NCBI GenBank assembly: GCA_040830705.1
Contig: JBFOME010000002.1
Span: 1 to 64,000, forward strand
DNA from: Ruegeria_C sp040830705
GTDB taxonomy: Bacteria; Pseudomonadota; Alphaproteobacteria; Rhodobacterales; Rhodobacteraceae
DNA: 64,000 bases
Reading direction: 5' to 3'
Shown here: positions 51,532-60,000 of the stretch, piece after piece
Layout: each line of letters begins with the position of its first letter
How positions within the stretch are numbered: the first letter of the stretch is position 1
Made by a program: the position numbers and the translations under genes
Notes under the pieces: generated by a model
What the model saw: only the letters and a program-made list of their open reading frames with translations
Told to the model about the DNA's origin: nothing
Databases searched by the model: none

Positions 51532-52311
51532 ATGCTACTGGCGATTGACTGCGGCAACACCAATACCGTGTTCTCGATCTGGGACGGGCAGAAGTTTCTG
51601 TGCACTTTGCGCACGTCGACCCATCATGCGCGCACGGCGGACGCCTATTTCACCTGGTATTCGACACTGGTGAAGCATTACGGAATCGATGTCGACATCA
51701 CCGATGTCGTGATCTCTTCCACGGTGCCGCGCGTTGTGTTCAACCTGCGCGTCTTTGCCGATCGGTTCTTTGGCTGCCGCCCGATCGTTGTGGGCAAGCC
51801 CGATTGCCTGTTGCCAGTGCCCCCGCGCGTTGACGAAGGGACACAGGTCGGACCCGACCGGCTGGTCAACACCGCAGGCGCCTATGATCGGCATGGCGGT
51901 GACCTGATCGTGGTGGATTTCGGCACCGCGACCACGTTTGACGTTGTGGCTCACGACGGGGCCTATGTCGGCGGCGTGATTTCCCCGGGCGTTAACCTGA
52001 GCCTCGAAGCATTGCATCTGGCAGCAGCCGCCTTGCCGCATGTGGATATCTCCAAGCCGCAAAAAGTGATCGGAACCAATACCGTCGAGTGCATTCAATC
52101 CGGCGTGTTCTGGGGCTATGTCGGGCTGGTGCGCGAGGTCTGCGAGCGCATAAGGGGCGAATACGGCGCACCTATGAAAAAGGTCGCGACCGGCGGGCTG
52201 GCGCCGTTGTTCCAGCAATCCGCACAGCTATTTGATGCCTTCGAAGATGATCTGACGATGCACGGGTTGACCGTGATACATCGCTATAACAAGGAAAATG
52301 GCTCGCAATGA
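51532..52311 (+). CDS. coaX: Type III pantothenate kinase
   Basis: 259 residues of the ASKHA-fold CoaX family, which phosphorylates pantothenate in the first step of CoA synthesis. MLLAIDCGNTNTVFSIWDG gives the P-loop-like motif, GPDRLVNTAGAYDRH the pantothenate/dimer motif, and VVDFGTATTFDVV the central catalytic motif. Adjacent to birA and overlapping rnj by 4 bp. This order is typical of the group. Confidence 0.96.
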   Translation: MLLAIDCGNTNTVFSIWDGQKFLCTLRTSTHHARTADAYFTWYSTLVKHYGIDVDITDVVISSTVPRVVFNLRVFADRFFGCRPIVVGKPDCLLPVPPRVDEGTQVGPDRLVNTAGAYDRHGGDLIVVDFGTATTFDVVAHDGAYVGGVISPGVNLSLEALHLAAAALPHVDISKPQKVIGTNTVECIQSGVFWGYVGLVREVCERIRGEYGAPMKKVATGGLAPLFQQSAQLFDAFEDDLTMHGLTVIHRYNKENGSQ

Positions 52312-53975
52312 GCAGTGAACGTTTGATTTACCTGCCCCTCGGTGGGGCGGGCGAGATAGGCATGAACGCCTATGTGTATGGCTATGGCGCACCTGGCAAG
52401 GAACGGTTGATCCTTGTCGATCTTGGCGTGGCCTTTCCCGATATGGACACGACGCCGGGCGTCGATCTGATCTTTGCCGATCTCACCTGGTTGAAGGAGC
52501 GCGCCGACCAATTGGAGGCGATTTTTGTTACCCATGCGCATGAGGATCATGTGGGGGCTGTCTCACTCAACTACGCAGAATTGAACGCGCCGGTTTATGC
52601 GCGGCCCTTCACTGCCAATATAGCGCGCCGCAAAATGGAAGAGCGCGGCCACCCGCCAGAAGCGGTGCGCACCGCGTCCTCGTGGCCCGAGCAGATCAAG
52701 GCTGGGCCGTTTACGGTCGGGTTTCTGCCAGTATCCCACTCCATCCCCGAAAGCGCCGGTCTGGTGATCGACACGCCTGGCGGTCGGATTGTGCATTCGG
52801 GCGATTTCAAGCTGGATGGCGACCCGGTGGTAGGTGAGGCATTTGATCCCGAACTTTGGGCCCAGGTCGCGAAATCAGGCGTCAAGGCGCTGGTTTGCGA
52901 CAGCACCAACGTGTTTTCATCCCATCCTGGTCGCTCGGAATCCGAGGTCGGGCCAGAGATCACCAAGCTGGTGGCCGGGGCCGAGGGTATGGTGGTTGCC
53001 ACCACCTTTGCCTCCAACGTGGCACGGGTGAAGACGCTGGCGGAGGCGGGCCAGGGGGCAGGGCGCTCGATCGTGCTGCTGGGCCGCGCCATGCGGCGGA
53101 TGATTGAGGCTGCCGTAGAGACCGGCGTGCTCAGCAACTTTCCAAAGGTCATCAGCCCCGAAGAGGCGCAGGATGTGCCGCGTGGCAACCTGATGCTGAT
53201 CGTGACTGGCAGTCAAGGCGAACGCCGCGCCGCCAGCGCGCAACTTGCCCGCGGCAAGTATCGCGGGCTGTCGCTGGCCGAGGGCGATCTGTTCCTGTTC
53301 TCTTCCAAGACCATTCCGGGCAATGAAAAGGGCGTGATCCGCATCATCAATCAGCTCAGCGAAATGGGTGTTGATGTTGTTGATGACAGCTCGGGGCTTT
53401 ATCATGTCTCGGGCCATGCCAACCGCCCTGATCTGGAGCGGGTGCATAAGATCGTCGATCCGCAGATGGTGATTCCGATGCATGGCGAACACCGCCATCT
53501 GCGCGAACACGCGAAACTGGCCGAGGCCGGCGGGCGGGCCGGGATCGTCGCCGTCAACGGCATGATGCTCGATCTGTCGGGCAACGCGCCCACGGTTGCG
53601 GACTACATCGAAACCGGCCGCACTTATCTGGATGGCAGCGTGCAGATCGGCGCGCTGGATGGGGTTGTGCGCGACCGTATCCGCATGGCCCTGAACGGCC
53701 ATGTAACCGTCACCGCGATTCTCGACGAAGAGGACGAGCCGCTGGGCGAGCCATGGTGCGATACCATGGGCCTGCCGGAAACCGGCAGCTCTCGCGCAGC
53801 GTTGATCGAGGTGCTGGAAGAGGATCTGAACCAGTTCCTGATGCGTGCCGACAAGAAAACCCTGCGCGATGATGACAAGCTGGAGGAGGCGCTGCGCCGG
53901 ATCACCCGCCAGTCCGCCCTGTCCGAGATCGGCCGAAAACCCGAAGTGACGGTGGTGGTCAGCCGGATGAGTTAA
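52308..53975 (+). CDS. rnj: Ribonuclease J
   Basis: 555 residues, metallo-beta-lactamase/beta-CASP nuclease. Zinc ligands H76, H78, D80 and H81 appear in THAHEDH, with further ligands in HSGDFKLDG and the C-terminal beta-CASP HVSGHANRPDLERV and MHGEHRHLREH. It has both 5'-exonuclease and endonuclease potential and matures rRNA and mRNA. Starts on the coaX stop (ATGA). Confidence 0.95.
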   Translation: MSSERLIYLPLGGAGEIGMNAYVYGYGAPGKERLILVDLGVAFPDMDTTPGVDLIFADLTWLKERADQLEAIFVTHAHEDHVGAVSLNYAELNAPVYARPFTANIARRKMEERGHPPEAVRTASSWPEQIKAGPFTVGFLPVSHSIPESAGLVIDTPGGRIVHSGDFKLDGDPVVGEAFDPELWAQVAKSGVKALVCDSTNVFSSHPGRSESEVGPEITKLVAGAEGMVVATTFASNVARVKTLAEAGQGAGRSIVLLGRAMRRMIEAAVETGVLSNFPKVISPEEAQDVPRGNLMLIVTGSQGERRAASAQLARGKYRGLSLAEGDLFLFSSKTIPGNEKGVIRIINQLSEMGVDVVDDSSGLYHVSGHANRPDLERVHKIVDPQMVIPMHGEHRHLREHAKLAEAGGRAGIVAVNGMMLDLSGNAPTVADYIETGRTYLDGSVQIGALDGVVRDRIRMALNGHVTVTAILDEEDEPLGEPWCDTMGLPETGSSRAALIEVLEEDLNQFLMRADKKTLRDDDKLEEALRRITRQSALSEIGRKPEVTVVVSRMS

Positions 53976-54034
53976 GCGCTATCCGAAAAGTGGCAAGTGG
54001 TTTTTGGACCAAATTGGAGGTTGCTCAACCCTGT

Positions 54035-54733
54035 TCAGTCGCCGGTCATGGGGTGGCCGCGCAGGCGCAGGAACAGGCTCTGCTCGTCATCATTGCGAAA
54101 AAACGGCACCGAGGCGGGTGGGGTCATATCCTGCGCCCGCTGGGTGATCTCGGCCAGCACCACCTCGGTAATGAAAGGCAGGTCGAAGGTTCGCACCTCG
54201 CTCAGCGGGATCCATTGCAGATGCGACAGCTCGTCCGAGGCGCGCGAGAAATCGTCGGGGTCCCCCATGATATGGGCCGCATCAATCAGAAAGAAGCGCG
54301 CGTCAAAACGGCGTGGACGGCCCGGCGGGGTGATGGCGCGGAAGACGAATTGCAGGTTTTGCGCCTCAGGCAGATGTCCGGTTGCGGCGTAAGCCTGCCA
54401 ATCCTCGGGCACCGGTCCGTTCCATGTGCCGGGCTGGCCCAGGATCAGTCCGGTTTCCTCCCACAACTCGCGGATCGCGGCGACGGCAAGCGCGGTGCTG
54501 ATATCTTCGGAAACGTCTTCGGCAAGCCGGTTCTGGCACAGCACGGGCAGTGGCGCGGCCAGCGCGATCTCACGATCGGCGGCATCCACAGCACCGCCGG
54601 GAAAGACGAACTTGTTGGGCATGAAAGCCGCCTTGGCCCCGCGTTGCCCCATCAGGACCGATGGCACCGTGTCACGATCCCGCAAAACGATGACCGTCGC
54701 GGCGTTCCGAATTGCTGTCTTGTCTTCGCTCAT
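54035..54733 (-). CDS. NUDIX hydrolase
   Basis: 232 residues from ATG 54731-54733; codons upstream to 54808 are open but do not fit the domain. NKFVFPGGAVDAADREIA is the beginning of the Nudix domain, and the Nudix box core AAIRELWEETGLILG supplies the metal-binding glutamates. The box is extended by an insertion, as in the CoA-type NUDIX group (NUDT7/8/19-like). Substrate unknown. It is convergent with rnj and downstream of the DUF983 gene. Confidence 0.87.
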   Translation of the reverse strand: MSEDKTAIRNAATVIVLRDRDTVPSVLMGQRGAKAAFMPNKFVFPGGAVDAADREIALAAPLPVLCQNRLAEDVSEDISTALAVAAIRELWEETGLILGQPGTWNGPVPEDWQAYAATGHLPEAQNLQFVFRAITPPGRPRRFDARFFLIDAAHIMGDPDDFSRASDELSHLQWIPLSEVRTFDLPFITEVVLAEITQRAQDMTPPASVPFFRNDDEQSLFLRLRGHPMTGD

Positions 54734-54755
54734 GCCCCAGCCTGTTTCGAGGGGC

Positions 54756-55157
54756 TCAATCCGCCTGCCCGAAACCGTGCATGCGCCGCGCCCATTGATA
54801 GGCGACAACCGCGCCCTTCAGTCTGGGCAGAAGGTAGAGCGAGAGCGCCAGGCAACCAACCGCAAATATCAGAAACAGTGTCAAAGGTTCGGGGCGCCAT
54901 TGCACAAAGGCCACGTGCAACGCTGGGGCCATCAGGTGACCGACCAGCAGAATCGTCAGATAGGCAGGGCCATCATCGGCTCGGTGATGAAACAACTCCT
55001 GACCGCATTCGCCGCAGGCGTCATGCACCTTGAGATAGTTGAACAGCAGCGGTCCCTTGCCACAACGTGGGCATTTGCGACGGAAACCCCTGGCCAATGC
55101 AGGCCAGGTCGGGCGGTCAGAGACGCGTGGTGTCGGTTCGACGGCCTGATCGGTCAT
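54756..55157 (-). CDS. DUF983 family membrane protein with zinc-ribbon
   Basis: 133 residues from ATG 55155-55157. Cys pairs CPRCGKG and CGECGQELF form a zinc-ribbon. Two transmembrane helices follow (PAYLTILLVGHLMAPALHVA and LTLFLIFAVGCLALSLYLLP). DUF983 proteins are widespread in alphaproteobacteria and have no proven function, though some lie near cytochrome oxidase assembly genes. It lies 22 bp upstream of the NUDIX gene and is likely co-transcribed with it. Confidence 0.87.
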   Translation of the reverse strand: MTDQAVEPTPRVSDRPTWPALARGFRRKCPRCGKGPLLFNYLKVHDACGECGQELFHHRADDGPAYLTILLVGHLMAPALHVAFVQWRPEPLTLFLIFAVGCLALSLYLLPRLKGAVVAYQWARRMHGFGQAD

Positions 55158-55388
55158 GGCACCCTCAATGCAAATCACTCGTCTTTCTGCCCTGAATTTG
55201 CACGACAGGAAAGGGCTGCAATTGTCTTGCGTCCCGATGCCGCGAAAGTGACAGGCCCGGGCACCTTAGCATGTCCTTGCGGCTGCCTAAAAAAGATTGC
55301 GCACGTTGCGACGGATTATCCATCAGCCTTCGTTTGACTTACATGATCGGCGGCAGGGGGCCGTCGCACAAAAAAAAGGAAGACCAAG

Positions 55389-55952
55389 ATGAAACATGCA
55401 GGCTTTATCGGCGGGGTTGTGGTTCTGGCGACAGCGATTGCTGCAGGCGGCGCCATGGCAAAGGGACCGGGCAAAGGTCCTGCCTTCGAGGCGCTGGATG
55501 CTGACGGCGACGGCCAGGTTACGATTGAAGAAGTTCAAATCTGGCAGGAGCAGCGCTTCACCTCGGTCGATACCGATGGCAGCGGTACGCTGAGCCTTGA
55601 AGAGTTGCAGGCGGCCGGTCAGGCACGTGTGAATGAAAAGGCGAGCGGAAGAATCGAGAAATATGACACCGATGGTGATGGCTCGATCAGCCTGGAAGAG
55701 ATGCAAGCTGTCGGCCAGACCAAGGCGAACGAAAGAGCAGCAAAGATGCTTGAACGTCGCGACGCTAACGGTGATGGTCAACTGAGCCAGGACGAGATGC
55801 CGAAACGGCGCGATCCGTCCAAGATGTTCGACCGGATGGACGCCAATGATGATGGTGCCATCTCGCAGCAGGAATTTGCGGATGCGAGCCAGAAGATGGG
55901 CAGGAAACACGGCAAGCACAAACACAAGCGCGGTGACGCCGTCCAGAACTGA
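55389..55952 (+). CDS. Secreted calcium-binding protein with five EF-hand loops
   Basis: 187 residues. Signal peptide MKHAGFIGGVVVLATAIAAG ending near AMA. Five 12-residue EF-hand loops follow at 37-48, 61-72, 93-104, 125-136 and 151-162; each has the D-x-[DN]-x-[DS]-G start and acidic position 12. The C-terminus is a Lys/His-rich tail (GRKHGKHKHKRGD). It should bind calcium or other divalent metals in the periplasm. It lies 5 bp before the ECF sigma gene. The 231-bp region before it holds AAAGGAAG near the start and no other gene. Confidence 0.88.
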   Translation: MKHAGFIGGVVVLATAIAAGGAMAKGPGKGPAFEALDADGDGQVTIEEVQIWQEQRFTSVDTDGSGTLSLEELQAAGQARVNEKASGRIEKYDTDGDGSISLEEMQAVGQTKANERAAKMLERRDANGDGQLSQDEMPKRRDPSKMFDRMDANDDGAISQQEFADASQKMGRKHGKHKHKRGDAVQN

Positions 55953-55957
55953 TCCGT

Positions 55958-56572
55958 GTGAAAGACCTGCCGGTGATATCTTCGGTGGGGCCCGGTGATA
56001 GTGAGACCGTGACCGGGCTCAGCGACGATACCCTGCTTGTCATGTTTGCCAAGGGCGACAGGCAAGCAGCGGCCGAGTTGACCGATCGGCTCGGCCCCCG
56101 GACCTATGCGGTTGCCCTGCGTGTGCTGGGGAACAGGGCAGAGGCCGAGGATGTGGCGCAAGAAGCGATGATCCGGCTCTGGCGCATGGCGCCGGACTGG
56201 CAGCAGGGACAGGCGAAGGTTTCGACCTGGCTGTATCGAGTGACACTGAACCTCTGCCTTGACATCAAGCGGCGCAAGAAACCGCTGGATATCGACGCCG
56301 TGCCGGAACCCGAAGACAGCGCACCGGGCCCGGCGGAGCGGCTTCAGGATGAGGCCCGGCATGACGCGCTGCAGGTGGCGCTGATGCAATTGCCCGACAG
56401 GCAACGCGAGGCGGTTGTACTGCGCCACATAGAAGAGCTGTCAAACCCCAAGATTGCGGGGATCATGGACATCAGTGTCGAGGCGGTCGAAAGTCTGACC
56501 GCCCGGGGCAAAAGGGCGCTTGCCAAGGCTTTGGCCGATCGGCGAGCGGAATTGGGATATGGCGATGACTGA
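55958..56572 (+). CDS. ECF-type RNA polymerase sigma factor
   Basis: 204 residues from GTG 55958 (a GTG two bases earlier is in another frame). Sigma region 2 covers LLVMFAKGDRQAAAELTDRL, EDVAQEAMIRLWRMAPDWQ and STWLYRVTLNLCLDIKRR. Region 4 covers LPDRQREAVVLRHIEELSNP and MDISVEAVESLTARGKRAL. No C-terminal extension. The next gene likely encodes its anti-sigma factor, since it overlaps this gene and has one membrane helix. A periplasmic metal-sensor-like protein follows. Confidence 0.92.
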   Translation: MKDLPVISSVGPGDSETVTGLSDDTLLVMFAKGDRQAAAELTDRLGPRTYAVALRVLGNRAEAEDVAQEAMIRLWRMAPDWQQGQAKVSTWLYRVTLNLCLDIKRRKKPLDIDAVPEPEDSAPGPAERLQDEARHDALQVALMQLPDRQREAVVLRHIEELSNPKIAGIMDISVEAVESLTARGKRALAKALADRRAELGYGDD

Positions 56573-56924
56573 GACTGACAAGGACCTGGAAGCATTCTTT
56601 GCTGCGGCACGCGACAGGCGGGATGACATGCCCGACGGCCTGGCCGCGCGCATGATGGATGATGCCGATCGCATCCAGCAGGATCATTTGGTCGTGACTG
56701 ATCCGGTTCGGTCGCGCCCCTGTCTTTGGGATCAGCTACAATCCTTGCTTGGCGGTTGGGCCGGGATGGGTGGGCTGGTCGCGGCAAGTGCAGCCGGGGT
56801 CTGGATCGGCCTTGCGCCGCCGGAATTTCTGCCGGACCCCGCCGGGCTGGTGTTCCAGCAGCAAGAGGATCTGGAGCTGTTTCAGAGCTTTGCCTTCAAT
56901 GATGTCACGCTGGAGGAGCAATAG
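56559..56924 (+). CDS. Probable membrane anti-sigma factor
   Basis: 121 residues from ATG 56559 (or 56565), overlapping the sigma gene by 14 bp. The cytoplasmic N-terminus (MTETDKDLEAFFAAARDRRD) is acidic and short, and one transmembrane segment (GMGGLVAASAAGVWIGL) is followed by about 35 periplasmic residues. Size and position fit a CnrY-like or other small anti-sigma protein. There is no recognisable zinc-binding ASD motif, so the assignment rests on context. Confidence 0.6.
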   Translation: MAMTETDKDLEAFFAAARDRRDDMPDGLAARMMDDADRIQQDHLVVTDPVRSRPCLWDQLQSLLGGWAGMGGLVAASAAGVWIGLAPPEFLPDPAGLVFQQQEDLELFQSFAFNDVTLEEQ

Positions 56925-57398
56925 ATGGCAGAAACCGTTTACAGGACCCGGACCTGGGTCAAGGTGCTGCTTGGCGTCTCTCTGGCGCTGAACCTGGCGG
57001 TTGCGGGGCTGGCCCTGGGCGCGATGTTGCGGTTAGGCGGGCCTGATCACAAGCGACCGATGCCGAAAACCGTGGGGTCCACGCTTTACCGGGCCTTGCC
57101 CGATGACGACCGAAAGGCGTTGCGGGCGCAGACGCGGGCGGTTCACGAATCCCGGCGTGGCGCCAAGGAGAGTGACCTGAAGGCCGTGATCGCCGCTTTG
57201 GATGCCGACCCCTTCGATCCGCAGGCGTTGCGGGATGTAATCAGCAAACAGGCAAAAGCCCGCAGCGCGGTCTTCATGGCGATGCAAACCGCCTGGATCG
57301 ACCAGATACTGACGATGGACGATGCCGAGCGTCAATCTTACGCGGACAGGCTGGAAGAGTACGCACAGCGCAAACGCCACAAAGGCGGCAAGAACTAG
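56925..57398 (+). CDS. Periplasmic heavy-metal sensor / Metal_resist (CnrX/Spy-like) protein
   Basis: 157 residues. One N-terminal membrane anchor (VLLGVSLALNLAVAGLALGAM) and a helical periplasmic domain that reads LYRALPDDDRKALRAQ, ALDADPFDPQALRDVISKQA and MDDAERQSYADRLEEYAQRK, the pattern of the metal-resist/CnrX family related to CpxP and Spy. Such proteins sense metal or unfolded protein and control an anti-sigma factor. Directly follows the anti-sigma gene and converges with the GGDEF gene. The short Lys/His C-tail echoes that of the EF-hand protein. Confidence 0.75.
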   Translation: MAETVYRTRTWVKVLLGVSLALNLAVAGLALGAMLRLGGPDHKRPMPKTVGSTLYRALPDDDRKALRAQTRAVHESRRGAKESDLKAVIAALDADPFDPQALRDVISKQAKARSAVFMAMQTAWIDQILTMDDAERQSYADRLEEYAQRKRHKGGKN

Positions 57399-57400
57399 GA

Positions 57401-58786
57401 TCAGGCGGCGGCCTGCAGCATATAGCAGTTCCGGCCTGCATGTTTGGCGTCATAAAGCGCCTTGTCGGCCTGTGCGATCAGGTGGTTGATTTCATCTGGT
57501 CCTGACGCGGTATTTTCAGGCTCTCCGACCACAACACCGATGCTGGCCGTGACATAGATAGGGGCAGTTCCGGCACCCACTCTGAAGGATTGCCCGTTGA
57601 TCTGTCTGCACAGCCGAGCCGCAACCCGGTCGGCGTCTTCGCGCGGGGTGTTGGGAAGGGCAACCATGAACTCTTCGCCACCAATGCGGGCGATCAGGTC
57701 CTGCATGCGCAGGTTGCTGCGCAGGCGGCGCGCGGTTTCGATCAGCACCGCATCTCCCGCCGCATGCCCATAGGTGTCGTTGATCGCCTTGAAGTGATCG
57801 AGATCGACCATCATCACAGCAAATCCCGCATCCGGCGTTTTGGGCCCCCGCAGCAACCTGCCCAGAGCGGGCAGGGCGTAGCGCCTATTGTAGAGCCCGG
57901 TCATCGAATCGCGCGTGGCCGCCCTGAGGCCGGCCTGCACGCTGTCACGGTAGAGATCTGCGCGGGCCTTGCGCCGCAACAGCGTCTCAAGCCGCAGCGC
58001 TACCTCGCGCGCGCAGAATCCCTCGGTCACCACATCATCGGCCCCGAGGTCCAGGGCGGTCGCCGCTCGCTGCGCGCTGGGCAGCTTAGGCACAGCGATT
58101 ACGGCAGCGTTGCGGGTCATGCCGCGAGCACGTAGGTCGGTCAGCAGGCGCAGGCCCGGCGCCCCTTCTGAGAGTTCGACTATCAACGCATCCGGAGCTG
58201 CCCGATCAGGTAGCCCATGCAGCCCGTTGCATGTGACCAGATCCAGCTTGTGTCCCACCTGCTCACGCAATTGGGTGCGCCAAACCGCACCAGTGCCGCA
58301 GCTCTGTGCCACCACAGCAACCGAAACGATCTGCTCCGCTGGCGCAAAAGGGCTGGGTGTCTCGTCAAACCCCACCACCTGCGAGGCGGATTGGCGCTGC
58401 AACTCGCCCAAATTGCCATGAATGCGGATCAAGCTGCGGATGCGGGCCAGAAGGATCACATCGTTGCAGGGCTGGCACAAAACGTCGTGAATGCCCGCGG
58501 CCAGTGCCCTCAGCTTTGCACCACGATCATTCTGGCGCGCAATCGCGATCATCGGGATATTGGCGGTTGCGCTTTCGGCTTGCAGCATCCGGTGCAACTC
58601 CAGCGCATCACCATCAGGCAGATCCATCGCCGAGATGATCAGGTCGGGATGGGTGCGGTGGATCAGCGGCATCACCCCGTCAAGGGTTGCGGCCTGCACC
58701 ACGTGATACCAGGCGGCCGACAGCTGAACCTTGAGCATGATCCGGTTGGTGGACACACCGTCCAGTATCAAAATCGTTCCCTGCAT
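57401..58786 (-). CDS. PleD-like diguanylate cyclase with degenerate receiver domains
   Basis: 461 residues in the order REC1 (1-125), REC2 (~155-275), GGDEF (~290-458). The cyclase is intact: MVDLDHFKAINDTYGHAAGD, GGEEF at 369-373 and the inhibitory I-site R360-x-x-D363. REC1 has lost the phosphorylation set: G10 in place of the second acidic residue, A53 in place of the acceptor Asp, Q105 in place of Lys (PleD numbering is the same). REC2 also lacks the acceptor (LIVELSEG). The protein makes c-di-GMP but is unlikely to be activated by phosphorylation. Confidence 0.9.
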   Translation of the reverse strand: MQGTILILDGVSTNRIMLKVQLSAAWYHVVQAATLDGVMPLIHRTHPDLIISAMDLPDGDALELHRMLQAESATANIPMIAIARQNDRGAKLRALAAGIHDVLCQPCNDVILLARIRSLIRIHGNLGELQRQSASQVVGFDETPSPFAPAEQIVSVAVVAQSCGTGAVWRTQLREQVGHKLDLVTCNGLHGLPDRAAPDALIVELSEGAPGLRLLTDLRARGMTRNAAVIAVPKLPSAQRAATALDLGADDVVTEGFCAREVALRLETLLRRKARADLYRDSVQAGLRAATRDSMTGLYNRRYALPALGRLLRGPKTPDAGFAVMMVDLDHFKAINDTYGHAAGDAVLIETARRLRSNLRMQDLIARIGGEEFMVALPNTPREDADRVAARLCRQINGQSFRVGAGTAPIYVTASIGVVVGEPENTASGPDEINHLIAQADKALYDAKHAGRNCYMLQAAA

Positions 58787-58882
58787 CGAACCATCCTATC
58801 GACAAGTGCTTTTCATTCCTTCCGATATGTTTAAGAAACTGGTTAAGAATCCCTTTCCGCCGCCGCAAAGACCCGAGGTTTC

Positions 58883-59167
58883 ATGTCCTTTTCCGCCCCC
58901 GCTGCCGAGACGCTGGCCCTGCGCGCGCTGGCCTGGCTGGTTGGGAATGACGAGCTGCTGCCGGTCTTTCTGAGCTCGACGGGCGCCGATGAGGCGCAAC
59001 TGCGCCAAAGCGCTGGGGACCCCGAATTCCTGCTTTCCGTGCTGGACTTCCTGATGATGGACGATGCCTGGATCGTTGCCTTCTGCGATACTTGCACCGT
59101 GCCCTATTACCAGCCGATGCAGGCCCGCGCCGCCCTTGCGGGCGAGGCCGGGATGCACTGGACCTGA
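58883..59167 (+). CDS. DUF3572 family protein
   Basis: 94 residues, helical, with LALRALAWLVGNDELLPVFL, QSAGDPEFLLSVLDFLMMDD and WIVAFCDTCTVPYYQPMQAR, the pattern of DUF3572 seen in alphaproteobacteria. No function is known. The 96-bp gap to the divergent GGDEF gene (58787-58882) may hold both promoters. It precedes the HAD gene by 24 bp. Confidence 0.85.
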   Translation: MSFSAPAAETLALRALAWLVGNDELLPVFLSSTGADEAQLRQSAGDPEFLLSVLDFLMMDDAWIVAFCDTCTVPYYQPMQARAALAGEAGMHWT

Positions 59168-59191
59168 CCGCCAAACCAAACGGAGCTTCTC

Positions 59192-59881
59192 ATGCAGATC
59201 GACGCCATCCTGTTTGACAAGGACGGAACCCTGTTCGACTTCGCCGCCACGTGGGAGGCATTTGCCTGTGCACTCATGATGAAGCTGGCAGAGGGTGACA
59301 CCGCCCGCGCGGCCGAGCTGGGCGAGGTGGTCGGCTTTGATCTGTACGCCGGTCGCTACCATCCCGACAGTATCGTGATCGCGGGAACGCCGGCGGAAAT
59401 CGTCGAGGTCCTCGCGCCTGCGGTGCCCGGCATGACCAAGCCCGAGCTTACCCACATGTTGAACCACGAGGCATCGCAGGCTCCGCAGGCCGAGGCCGTG
59501 CCATTGGGGCCGTTTCTGGATCACCTGCGCGGTCACGGCCTGAAACTGGGCGTTGCCACCAATGATGCCGAAGCACCTGCGCGCGTCCATCTGGGCGGGG
59601 CCGGGGTGCAGGACAGGTTCGATTTCATCGCCGGGTCCGACAGTGGCCACGGCGCGAAACCCGGCCCAGGCCAGTTGCTGGCCTTTGCCGCGCATGTTGG
59701 TGTCGCGCCGGAACATGTCGCCATGGTGGGCGATAGTACCCATGACCTGATGGCAGGCCGTGCGGCGGGGATGCGGACCGTTGGTGTCCTGACCGGCATG
59801 GCGCCTGCGGATCAGCTTGCCCCCCATGCCGACGTGGTTCTGGCCCATATTGGCGAGATCCCGGCCTGGCTGGGACTCTAA
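59192..59881 (+). CDS. HAD family phosphatase (phosphoglycolate phosphatase-like)
   Basis: 229 residues. Motif I is FDKDGTLFDF, with nucleophile Asp and the second Asp as acid; the substitution of Leu/Ile by Lys after the first Asp is common in Gph-like HADs. Motif III lysine lies in SGHGAKPGPGQLLAF and motif IV in AMVGDSTHDLMAGRAAG. The substrate is unknown. It probably forms an operon with the DUF3572 gene. Confidence 0.87.
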   Translation: MQIDAILFDKDGTLFDFAATWEAFACALMMKLAEGDTARAAELGEVVGFDLYAGRYHPDSIVIAGTPAEIVEVLAPAVPGMTKPELTHMLNHEASQAPQAEAVPLGPFLDHLRGHGLKLGVATNDAEAPARVHLGGAGVQDRFDFIAGSDSGHGAKPGPGQLLAFAAHVGVAPEHVAMVGDSTHDLMAGRAAGMRTVGVLTGMAPADQLAPHADVVLAHIGEIPAWLGL

Positions 59882-59897
59882 CCCGCTCAACCCTGCA

Positions 59898-59937
59898 AAA
59901 CGTCGGTGAAGGATTGAAAAGCGACGTTTCAGGTCGC
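59898..59937 (+). other. Overlapping inverted repeats in the mttB leader
   Basis: AAACGTCG (59898-59905) pairs with CGACGTTT (59922-59929). GCGAC (59921-59925) could instead pair with GTCGC (59933-59937). The two hairpins share bases and exclude each other. They are not followed by a T-run. The whole gap is 119 bp, and AAGGAGG about 20 bp before the mttB ATG is followed by a second purine run (AAGGGAG) closer to it. Confidence 0.25.
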
Positions 59938-60000
59938 GGACAGAGCGGCACCGCGCAGCGCATCTGAGGCTTCCTCGAAGGAGGCGAAGGGAGATGTGCC

